Shown here: positions 24,112-29,869 of the stretch, piece by piece
How the letters are laid out: each line of letters opens with the position of its first letter
How positions within the stretch are numbered: position 1 is the first letter of the stretch
IMG/VR virus record: IMGVR_UViG_3300011128_000204
Span: 1 to 50,135 of that record
DNA from: a virus
Reading direction: 5' to 3' (one strand)
DNA length: 50,135 bases
Position numbers and translations under genes: made by a program
Notes under the pieces: model-generated
The model's database searches: none
What the model was told of the DNA's origin: nothing
Seen by the model: the letters and a program-made list of their open reading frames with translations, nothing else

Positions 24112-24501
24112 TTAGCCCTCCTCTTGGTTTAGTAGTGTGGATAAAGGTTTGATTGTCTCTTGTGATTCACGCCATTCGATTACATCAGCGAGTAAGTCAT
24201 CAAGGCTTTGGGTGAATGGGTAGTCTTTGGCTACGCGGTTGTTGAATTCCTCTTCATCAACTTCGCACATCTCAGCGAGATTCATCAGTGCGTGCTCAAG
24301 CATCATGATGTTCTGAACCACGGCATCTTCTTCGACTACCAGTGTTGACATGCTCTTAGGTAATCGAGTTACCCAGCCATCGCCAGCCAATGCTTGGGCG
24401 TTAGCTTCCCGATGGTTAGAGGCAAGTACGCGCACCTCATGGCGTACAAGTTCGTGGGTGGTGACAACAAAGTGCTCTAGGTTTGGGTGTAGGTCAGTCA
24501 T
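24112..24501 (-). CDS. Acidic helical protein, unknown
   Basis: 129 residues from the ATG at 24,501, which overlaps the stop of the gene upstream (ATGA) and has GGAGG nine bases before it; a longer frame to 24,516 is not supported. The N-terminal third has a strand/helix pattern (HFVVTTHELVRHEVRVLASN), the rest is acidic helix (NLAEMCEVDEEEFNNRVAKD). No recognised domain. Confidence 0.58.
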   Translation of the reverse strand: MTDLHPNLEHFVVTTHELVRHEVRVLASNHREANAQALAGDGWVTRLPKSMSTLVVEEDAVVQNIMMLEHALMNLAEMCEVDEEEFNNRVAKDYPFTQSLDDLLADVIEWRESQETIKPLSTLLNQEEG

Positions 24502-25109
24502 TCTGCATTCCTCCAATGCTTAAGGGCTTTTGATTCGGACAGTTCGTTGAGCCAAACGTATGGCTTTTTTTCATGGTATTTTTTGAGCGGATCAATGTTT
24601 GATTCCACAGGAGTGGTTTTCCAGAAATCTATTTCACGGGTGCGTGTGTTGTACGCGCAAACATATTTCTTCAAGTGCTTACGCATCTCTTTCAAGAGTT
24701 CAATCTCATTGATCAGGTCAGCGATCAACCAATCGATTAACTCATCATGATCAGCGAAGCGGTCAATAGCCCAATCGTAATCCTCACCCTTAGCCTCAAT
24801 GTAACGCACAGCTTCTTTGCGTGCTTCAGACATAGCGTTCTTGAAGTCGGAGAGTTGAGCGTTACGCTTTTCTCCAGCTTTTTGCGTCTTGCCATAGGGG
24901 TAGTAGTTGTTCGGCCCACCACGGCCTTCGTTCTCTGCGGAGAAGGCACGCTTGCCATCGATGTAGACGGTTGCAGTAAAGCAATGTGTTTCTTGGCTAA
25001 AGTGCGTGTTGAGCTTTAGGTTCTTAATCTCAATGCTGTTAGCTCTGCCGTACTCCTCAAGAGTCGGGTCGCTCGATGGCTGGAATGGGTTGGGGTTTCT
25101 CTGCGTCAT
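24498..25109 (-). CDS. Conserved phage protein, unknown
   Basis: 203 residues. I place the start at the ATG at 25,109, preceded by ATTAAACAAAAGGAGTCAGA, the leader shared by the whole block; the longer frame to 25,148 would translate through that leader. The pattern SIEIKNLKLNTHFSQETHCF, TATVYIDGKRAFSAENEGRG, GGPNNYYPYG matches a family I have seen in many phage genomes without known function. The C-terminal half is helical. Confidence 0.65.
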   Translation of the reverse strand: MTQRNPNPFQPSSDPTLEEYGRANSIEIKNLKLNTHFSQETHCFTATVYIDGKRAFSAENEGRGGPNNYYPYGKTQKAGEKRNAQLSDFKNAMSEARKEAVRYIEAKGEDYDWAIDRFADHDELIDWLIADLINEIELLKEMRKHLKKYVCAYNTRTREIDFWKTTPVESNIDPLKKYHEKKPYVWLNELSESKALKHWRNAE

Positions 25110-25130
25110 TTCTGACTCCTTTTGTTTAAT
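25110..25130 (-). promoter_or_regulatory. Conserved leader with ribosome-binding site
   Basis: Minus-strand ATTAAACAAAAGGAGTCAGAA directly before the ATG at 25,109. The core TTAAACAAAAGGAG corresponds to the leader in front of every minus-strand gene from here to 27,986. It decides the start of this gene. Confidence 0.6.
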
Positions 25131-25278
25131 GTTTGAGAACCGTATCATGCATTAGTGTTGCGAGACAAGCGGATTATAAAAATAAATTATTAAAGTGTGT
25201 GTATTTGTGGGTATTTCGGGGGGAGAGTCGCACCCACCCCTCCCACAAGGGGTGTAGCGTTTGATTTGGGGGCGATTC

Positions 25279-25458
25279 CTTGCGGCCTTGAGTGATCGGG
25301 TGGGGTAGGGCTTGCGCCCTTGAGAGCGCCCCTGCTTGCGGCCTAGGGGCATGTATATATATACATGTTTTTGGGGGAGTGCTTGCGCCCTTTCTTGCGG
25401 CCTAGCTTGCGGCCTTCATGATTATATATATTTTGCGCGTGCTTGCGGTTCGCGGCCT
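25279..25458. repeat. CTTGCGGCCT decamer cluster, block 1
   Basis: In the gene-free stretch 25,131-25,532 there are exact or near copies of CTTGCGGCCT at 25,279, 25,311 (CTTGCGCCCT), 25,335, 25,382 (CTTGCGCCCT), 25,394, 25,406 and a degenerate pair at 25,442-25,458. Between them lie AT-rich self-complementary tracts (ATGTATATATATACAT, ATTATATATATT). All copies point the same way. The rest of the stretch holds no credible gene; open frames through it run across the repeats and lack ribosome sites. Confidence 0.75.
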
Positions 25459-25532
25459 TCCCTTTTTCCAGGGATCGCAAACTCCTGCCTAAGCGTAAGC
25501 CTAGGCGCTGAGTTGGTTGGTGGTCGCGCAAA

Positions 25533-26261
25533 CTACGCGACCTCAAATAGTGGGATAATATTGGTATCGACTACAAAGCCATTGGTGTTTTGCTTTGCTG
25601 GGCCTTTGGCTGTTAGCCCGATGATCACTTCACCAGAGTAGACATTGTCTAGGTCGGATTTGTCGCCGTCGATTACTTGGCGGCCTAGGAATATGTCTGG
25701 CATTGGGCCGCGAAATACTACGGCAATCGGTACGCCATAGCACAAAGCTTCTAATACTTGCTTGCGATATTGTGCGCGCCCACTATACGAGAACATTAGC
25801 TTATAATTTTCTGGCGTTTTGCCTAAGCGTTTTGCGCGCTTGGTGTAGTCATAGAAGAATAGTTCGGGAAATTGTTGCGGTATCCTGTAACCTTCCCAAT
25901 CTATATCAGACAAAACATTGAGGCGAACTACGCCTTTCACGCCTTGCTTGTCGCATAACTTGGAAAAGTTTGTCAGCTCTCTTGTGAGTTGGGTTAAGAA
26001 TCCTACCTTGTCATCGTGCCAGTAATCGGTGCGCGCTTGGCGTGCTATGTTCACGCTCTTATAAACTGATGCTAGTCCAGCTTCCTTAAGGCAGTCTTCC
26101 ATACACCCCGCCGCTTTGCTGCCAGCGCAAATTAAAAAGTCTGGCATCATAGACAATGAAGCCATTCTAACCTTGCCGCCAAATGGCAAACCTTTTTTGC
26201 CAGTCTTGGCAACTTTTGTGTTCCCGCTTTTCTTTGCGGTATCTAATAGTTTTTTAACCAT
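25533..26261 (-). CDS. GP88/DUF7227-like phage protein
   Basis: 242 residues. The layout MPDFLICAGSKAAGCMEDCL, VNIARQARTDYW, VRLNVLSDIDWEG, FYDYTKRAKRL and LMFSYSGR matches a phage family I know as GP88 or DUF7227, with conserved Cys in the first block and an Asp/Tyr-rich core. Its function is unknown; members occur in very different phages. Here it sits alone between two stretches of CTTGCGGCCT repeats. Its leader (TTAAACAAAGGAATATATAA) matches the other genes of the block. A GGTCGCG/CGCGACC hairpin overlaps its stop codon. Confidence 0.7.
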   Translation of the reverse strand: MVKKLLDTAKKSGNTKVAKTGKKGLPFGGKVRMASLSMMPDFLICAGSKAAGCMEDCLKEAGLASVYKSVNIARQARTDYWHDDKVGFLTQLTRELTNFSKLCDKQGVKGVVRLNVLSDIDWEGYRIPQQFPELFFYDYTKRAKRLGKTPENYKLMFSYSGRAQYRKQVLEALCYGVPIAVVFRGPMPDIFLGRQVIDGDKSDLDNVYSGEVIIGLTAKGPAKQNTNGFVVDTNIIPLFEVA

Positions 26262-26356
26262 GATTATATATTCCTTTGTTTAAGTTGCATTAGTGTATCA
26301 AAAAATCCAGGAATAAAACACTTTTTTTTGTGGCGTGTAATCGGTGATTTAAAACA

Positions 26357-26464
26357 CTTGCGGCCTTGCGGCCTTCGTGCTTTCAAAAAAAATGGCCGCT
26401 TGCGGCCTCGATTCTTTTTTATATATTAGTGCAAGTCGCTTGCGACCTTGCGGCCTTGCGGCCT
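26357..26464. repeat. CTTGCGGCCT decamer cluster, block 2
   Basis: Second block of the decamer, in the gene-free stretch 26,285-26,496. Exact copies at 26,357, 26,365, 26,399, 26,447 and 26,455 and one CTTGCGACCT at 26,439; neighbours overlap by two bases to give CTTGCGGCCTTGCGGCCT. AT-only runs (ATATATTTATATATATAT) follow. Same orientation as block 1, and the two blocks bracket the GP88-like gene. No protein is predicted here. Confidence 0.75.
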
Positions 26465-26496
26465 TCATATATTTATATATATATTTATTGCCAGGC

Positions 26497-26522
26497 AAAA
26501 AAATGGAGGGCTACTGCCCTCC
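26497..26522 (-). terminator. Intrinsic terminator of the small-gene cassette
   Basis: On the minus strand: GGAGGGC-AGTA-GCCCTCC, a 7-bp perfect stem with a four-base loop, followed by ATTTTTTT. It lies ten bases after the stop of the 72-residue gene, so transcription of 26,532-28,007 probably ends here and the GP88-like gene needs its own promoter. Confidence 0.85.
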
Positions 26523-26531
26523 CCATTCTGA

Positions 26532-26750
26532 TTAACTGTGAGTGTACCCGTCTGGCTCAATGCCTAGCATCATATTGGGTACTGCGACCATGATGCAGTC
26601 GGAAAATGCTGGGTGAACATCGCGTGTAACCCAATCGATAAAGCCTAGGTTCTTAAAATCCCCATGGTCGCTGTCGCGTACATGGCGCTCGAACACTCTG
26701 ACTAATGCATCTTTTTGCAGTTTGGTCGCTTCGTTATTGATCATATCCAT
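26532..26750 (-). CDS. Small protein, unknown
   Basis: 72 residues from the ATG at 26,750 (MDMINNEATKLQKDALVRVF...). The longer frame to 26,792 would read through a hairpin and the shared leader ACTAAACCAAGAGGAAATA, so the shorter start is chosen. The product looks like a small alpha/beta protein ending AVPNMMLGIEPDGYTHS. Similar small unknowns are common in phage accessory regions. A terminator follows directly. Confidence 0.6.
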   Translation of the reverse strand: MDMINNEATKLQKDALVRVFERHVRDSDHGDFKNLGFIDWVTRDVHPAFSDCIMVAVPNMMLGIEPDGYTHS

Positions 26751-26790
26751 TGTTATTTCCTCTTGGTTTAGTGTGGGGGATTTCTCCCCC
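26751..26790 (-). promoter_or_regulatory. Hairpin-plus-leader module
   Basis: Minus strand: GGGGGA-GAAA-TCCCCC (26,775-26,790), a 6-bp stem closed by a GAAA tetraloop, then ACACTAAACCAAGAGGAAATAACA and the ATG at 26,750. The same geometry with different stem bases occurs before the genes at 27,413 and 27,724. Confidence 0.65.
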
Positions 26791-26797
26791 ATGTTGG

Positions 26798-27118
26798 TTA
26801 TTGATTAAGACCTAGTGATTGATGGCGCAAGAACATCGCGGCTTCATCATCATGGGCACCATATAGCGCCTCCCATTCTGGCGTGGCCTCTACCAGATAC
26901 CCATGCTGCAAAACATCGCGAGCATATGTATCTCCCATTTCAAAACTGCCGCCATGCATCAATGGTGAAGTAGCAGCGACAAACCAGCGAGAATAATCGT
27001 GCTCGTTTTCTTTATGCTTGTACGTTTTTAGTACGCGCCATTCCCAGCCATTGGTGCTTTTATATATTGCATATGGCTTATCTTGCGTTGTAGTTTTTCC
27101 GAATGTTGTTCTAGGCAT
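26798..27118 (-). CDS. Small protein, unknown
   Basis: 106 residues. Rich in aromatics (YAIYKSTNGWEWRVLKTYKH, YSRWFVAATSPLMHGGSFEM), consistent with a small beta-sheet protein. The C-terminal part (EWEALYGAHDDEAAMFLRHQ) is helical. The start is preceded by TTAAACAATAGGAGCATTAA, the block's leader. Similar unknown proteins occur in phage accessory blocks. No function proposed. Confidence 0.6.
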   Translation of the reverse strand: MPRTTFGKTTTQDKPYAIYKSTNGWEWRVLKTYKHKENEHDYSRWFVAATSPLMHGGSFEMGDTYARDVLQHGYLVEATPEWEALYGAHDDEAAMFLRHQSLGLNQ

Positions 27119-27190
27119 GTTAATGCTCCTATTGTTTAAGTAATGATATCAATCGATATCGCAATACCCGCCGCCAATGTGACGGGTATT
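27119..27190 (-). promoter_or_regulatory. Leader with two inverted repeats
   Basis: Between the gene at 27,204 and the ATG at 27,118: an inverted repeat AATACCCG (27,163-27,170)/CGGGTATT (27,183-27,190), then GATATC-AATC-GATATC (27,145-27,160), then TTAAACAATAGGAG. Stem-loop plus leader again, but here without the GAAA tetraloop. No T tract, so not an obvious terminator. Confidence 0.5.
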
Positions 27191-27203
27191 ACGCTATGGA
27201 TTA

Positions 27204-27413
27204 TTAGCACGCAGTCATTTGAATCAGCGTTGTGCCTTCACCTTTAGCGTATGCGGTAACAATCTCGACTGCTTCTTCCCATGAATTCGCACCATCCGCA
27301 AAAAATCCATCTAAGTACTCGTTGTCGAATATGCATTCCGCATTGGTATCTTCGTGCCATTCGCCATAACACTCTACTTCCTGATCGTTTTTTATAATTA
27401 TTTGCTTATCCAT
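27204..27413 (-). CDS. Small acidic protein, unknown
   Basis: 69 residues (MDKQIIIKNDQEVECYGEWH..., DGFFADGANSWEEAVEIVTA). Strand-helix pattern, acidic, two or three cysteines. Small proteins with 'ANSWEEAVEIV' near the C-terminus are frequent in phage genomes but uncharacterised. It is preceded by the hairpin and the leader AACTAAACCAAAAGGAAATA. Confidence 0.6.
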   Translation of the reverse strand: MDKQIIIKNDQEVECYGEWHEDTNAECIFDNEYLDGFFADGANSWEEAVEIVTAYAKGEGTTLIQMTAC

Positions 27414-27454
27414 TGTTCTATTTCCTTTTGGTTTAGTTCGGGCCTTTCGGCCCG
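27414..27454 (-). promoter_or_regulatory. Hairpin-plus-leader module
   Basis: Minus strand: CGGGCC-GAAA-GGCCCG (27,439-27,454), then AACTAAACCAAAAGGAAATA and GAACA before the ATG at 27,413. Six-bp stem, GAAA tetraloop, same distance to the leader as in the other copies. CTAAACCAAA also occurs just upstream of the hairpin, overlapping the stop codon of the preceding gene. Confidence 0.68.
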
Positions 27455-27460
27455 TTTGGT

Positions 27461-27724
27461 TTAGATTGCCGTGATTTTTACAGTCGTTCGGGTATGAGCC
27501 TTAACGTCTGACATGGCGACTGACCATGCTACTGTTTCATTGTCGATCTTAAACTTGCCAGAATCGCGTCCCGTGTTTGCGCTTACTTTCTTGGCGCGCT
27601 CTTTTGCTGGCGTTAACTTTTGCGCTATCGCCTTCTCAATTGTCGCCAATTGCTTTGCGCGTTTCGTTTGAGATATCTCAAACTTCAAAAGCTTTTGCTG
27701 TGCGAATAACTCTTTTAATTCCAT
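27461..27724 (-). CDS. Small basic protein, H-NS-like layout
   Basis: 87 residues. An N-terminal helix with heptad spacing (LKELFAQQKLLKFEISQTKR, AKQLATIEKAIAQKL), a basic linker, then a short strand-rich C-terminus (GKFKIDNETVAWSVAMSDVK). The layout, coiled dimerisation helix plus small basic domain, resembles short nucleoid-type or H-NS-like proteins, but I do not see the diagnostic DNA-binding loop. Unknown function. Has the block's hairpin and leader. Confidence 0.55.
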   Translation of the reverse strand: MELKELFAQQKLLKFEISQTKRAKQLATIEKAIAQKLTPAKERAKKVSANTGRDSGKFKIDNETVAWSVAMSDVKAHTRTTVKITAI

Positions 27725-27764
27725 TGTTCGATCCCTTTGGTTTAGTGTGGGGCCTTTCGGCCCC
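27725..27764 (-). promoter_or_regulatory. Hairpin-plus-leader module
   Basis: Minus strand: GGGGCC-GAAA-GGCCCC (27,749-27,764), then ACACTAAACCAAAGGGATCG and the ATG at 27,724. Third hairpin of identical geometry. Confidence 0.68.
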
Positions 27765-27770
27765 GTTTGA

Positions 27771-27986
27771 TTATAGTTCGGTGTTGAGATCTTCAGTCTC
27801 AGCCATTTGAATTAGAACCTCGCGCAATGTTTTGTCTCCGACCATGGAGTTAAATGCAGCGCGTCCATTCAAATCCAATTGGCAATATGCAGAGTGCAAT
27901 GCCACCATTGCTACTTTTAGGCTGGCTGTTCTGCTATCGGCAATGCCGTATTGAATCAGTAGTTCGCGGTATCTTATTCTATCCAT
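27771..27986 (-). CDS. Small protein, unknown (first gene of the cassette)
   Basis: 71 residues from the ATG at 27,986 (MDRIRYRELLIQYGIADSRT...), which follows the leader ACACTAAACAAAAGGAATAG. A longer frame to 28,031 would translate the leader and is rejected. Mainly helical with LKVAMVALHSAYCQLDLNGR. No family recognised. It is the first gene after the likely promoter of the minus-strand cassette. Confidence 0.58.
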   Translation of the reverse strand: MDRIRYRELLIQYGIADSRTASLKVAMVALHSAYCQLDLNGRAAFNSMVGDKTLREVLIQMAETEDLNTEL

Positions 27987-28007
27987 CTTACTATTCCTTT
28001 TGTTTAG
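27987..28007 (-). promoter_or_regulatory. Conserved leader with ribosome-binding site
   Basis: Minus-strand ACTAAACAAAAGGAATAGTA and AG before the ATG at 27,986. Shares the core TAAACAAAAGGAATA with the leaders of the other minus-strand genes. A weak hairpin with a GAAA-type loop lies just upstream (around 28,015-28,033). Confidence 0.55.
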
Positions 28008-28043
28008 TGTTTTGCTATGCCGTTTCGCCATAACATGGATGTT

Positions 28044-28071
28044 ATGTTAGCAGGTTGACCGATCATTGCAA
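28044..28071 (-). promoter_or_regulatory. Candidate promoter for the minus-strand cassette
   Basis: On the minus strand TTGCAA (28,066-28,071) and TAACAT (28,044-28,049) are 16 bases apart, close to sigma-70 -35 and -10 boxes, with an AT-rich stretch upstream. A CATAAC/GTTATG inverted repeat overlaps the -10 side. It is the first plausible promoter before the gene at 27,986. Confidence 0.35.
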
Positions 28072-28147
28072 TAACGTTTCACGAATAATTGTAATCTTTT
28101 TTATCTTTTTTTCTTTTTTTGCCGCAATCGTCTGCCTGATTAACCTC

Positions 28148-28267
28148 TGGCGACCACTGCATTGCAGCCTCGATAGGGTAGGGTAGTCGCCCGCACAGCT
28201 TCGCAGGCGCGACAGCCTGCGCTGCGGACTAGGTACCCTAGGACGCAGACCCAAAAAAAGAGTCCGC
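28148..28267. other. GC-rich structured stretch before the large terminase gene
   Basis: The gene-free interval 28,072-28,360 contains dense inverted repeats: CTGCATTGCAG near 28,157, CGCAGGC/GCCTGCG (28,202-28,221), CTAGG-TAC-CCTAG (28,229-28,241) and GCGGACT/AGTCCGC (28,224-28,230 and 28,261-28,267), the last enclosing the previous one and an A tract. It is far richer in G and C than its flanks. No tRNA fold is seen. It could be a packaging site, a structured RNA or a transcription stop between converging and diverging units. Confidence 0.45.
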
Positions 28268-28360
28268 GATTTATCGCACCCTCACCCCCCTAATGTAGGC
28301 AACTGTATAGTCTTAGTGTATATATAACGTTCGCCACCCATAATTATATGAAAATTACAA

Positions 28361-29824
28361 ATGACTAACTTGAGCCACTTGTCTGAGGGCGAGATGAAGG
28401 AGATCCTAATGTTGCAAGAGCGTTTATCGCTTTTGGAAACGCAGGACAAGTCCAAGGACTCTTTTATGGAGTACATCCGGTACATTTGGCCTGGGTTCAT
28501 TGAGGGTGATCACCACCGTATTATTGCTGATGCGTTGACCCGTGTTGCTAAGGGTGAGTTAAAGCGGTTGATTGTGAACATGCCGCCCCGTCATACGAAG
28601 TCTGAGTTCGCTTCTATTTACTTTCCTTCATGGGTCATGGGTTTGAAGCCTGACATGAAGATCATGCAGACCACCCACACGGCTGACTTGTCTATTAACT
28701 TTGGCCGCAAGGTCAGAAATTTAATGGATTCTGACGAGTATGCAAAATTATTCTCGAATGTGTCTTTGGCCAGTGACTCAAAATCTGCGGGAAAGTGGCA
28801 AACGAATAAGGGGGGGGAATATTTCGCTGCTGGTGTAGGAGGCGCGATTGCGGGTCGCGGTGCTGACTTGTTGATCATTGACGATCCGCACTCTGAGCAG
28901 GACGCAATGTCTATTAATCTGCTTGATTCTTGTTATGAGTGGTATACGTCTGGTCCCCGCCAGCGTTTACAGCCTAATGGTGCGATTGTAATTGTGATGA
29001 CTAGGTGGAGCACGGCAGACTTGACGGGTCGGTTGTTGAGTCGGCAGGTTGAGAGTCGCTCTGACCAGTGGGAGGTCATTGAGTTACCGGCTATTTTTGA
29101 GGATTCTGGCAACGTACTGTGGCCTGAGTTCTGGAAGGAGGAGGAGCTTCTTTCTGTTAAGGCATCTATTCCTGTAGCTAAGTGGAACGCTCAGTACCAG
29201 CAGAACCCTACGTCTGAGGAGGGTGCGATCATTAAGCGCGACTGGTGGCAGTTGTGGGATAAGGATGACCCGCCGCCTTGTTCGTACATTATTCAGTCTT
29301 ATGATACTGCCTTCAGTAAGAAAGAAACCGCCGACTATTCGGCCATTACTACTTGGGGTGTATTTAAGCCGAAGGAGGGCATGGGTGATGCTTTGATCCT
29401 GTTGGACGCGATTAAGGGTAGGTGGGACTTCCCTGAGTTAAAGGCGGTTGCACAGGAGCAGTATGCTGAGTATGAGCCTGATATGGTTTTGATTGAGGCG
29501 CAGGCGAGTGGTACGCCGCTTACGCATGAGCTTCGTGCTATGGGAATCCCTGTGGTGAACTATCGGCCATCTAGGGGTAACGACAAGATGACGCGGGTTC
29601 ACTCTGTGAGTCCTGTGTTTGAGGCGGGGATGGTGTATGCGCCTGATCAGGGATTTGCTGATGAGGTGATTGAGGAGTGCGCTGCATTTCCGTTTGCACA
29701 GAACGATGACTATGTGGATACTACGACACAGGCCATATTAAGATTTAGGCAGGGTAACTTTATTAATCTTTATTCTGACGAGGAAGAAGAGGAAGTTTAC
29801 CGACAACAGATATCATATTATTAA
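28361..29824 (+). CDS. terL: Terminase large subunit
   Basis: 487 residues. The ATPase half has the Walker A variant MPPRHTKSE (74-82), an adenine-region motif before it, and Walker B LLIIDDPHSE (Asp174-Asp175). The nuclease half has SYDTAFSKKETADYSA, VLIEAQASGTPL and NDDYVDTTTQ, the three acidic clusters of the RNase H-like nuclease. It cuts and pumps concatemeric DNA into the prohead through the portal encoded at 33,282. Length is normal for the family. Confidence 0.95.
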   Translation: MTNLSHLSEGEMKEILMLQERLSLLETQDKSKDSFMEYIRYIWPGFIEGDHHRIIADALTRVAKGELKRLIVNMPPRHTKSEFASIYFPSWVMGLKPDMKIMQTTHTADLSINFGRKVRNLMDSDEYAKLFSNVSLASDSKSAGKWQTNKGGEYFAAGVGGAIAGRGADLLIIDDPHSEQDAMSINLLDSCYEWYTSGPRQRLQPNGAIVIVMTRWSTADLTGRLLSRQVESRSDQWEVIELPAIFEDSGNVLWPEFWKEEELLSVKASIPVAKWNAQYQQNPTSEEGAIIKRDWWQLWDKDDPPPCSYIIQSYDTAFSKKETADYSAITTWGVFKPKEGMGDALILLDAIKGRWDFPELKAVAQEQYAEYEPDMVLIEAQASGTPLTHELRAMGIPVVNYRPSRGNDKMTRVHSVSPVFEAGMVYAPDQGFADEVIEECAAFPFAQNDDYVDTTTQAILRFRQGNFINLYSDEEEEEVYRQQISYY

Positions 29825-29869
29825 TCAGCGCCGTTCACTGATCAGTCTGGCGTAAAGGAGATCTCCCCC

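Noticed and set aside
25152-25641. Several 60-100-codon frames on both strands across the decamer block
   Set aside because: They are made of repeat-derived residues, lack ribosome sites and conflict with each other; the stretch looks non-coding.
25279-26464. CRISPR array
   Set aside because: The repeat is only 10 bases, spacing is irregular from overlapping to 40 bases, and there are no spacer-like units or cas genes (the Cas4-like nuclease is a phage recombination enzyme here).
26366-26593. 75-codon plus-strand frame in decamer block 2
   Set aside because: Low-complexity translation of AT tracts, antisense to the terminator and the end of a supported gene.
26532-26792. Longer start for the 72-residue protein at 26,792
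   Set aside because: It would translate the hairpin and the leader that precede the neighbouring genes in the same form.
27439-27454. Intrinsic terminators at the GGGCC-GAAA-GGCCC type hairpins
   Set aside because: No T tract follows on either strand, and each hairpin is tied to a downstream leader and start codon, so a 5' UTR role fits better.
28148-28267. tRNA gene
   Set aside because: Stems are present but no cloverleaf with an anticodon arm, TTC-type T loop and CCA-proximal acceptor can be drawn on either strand.
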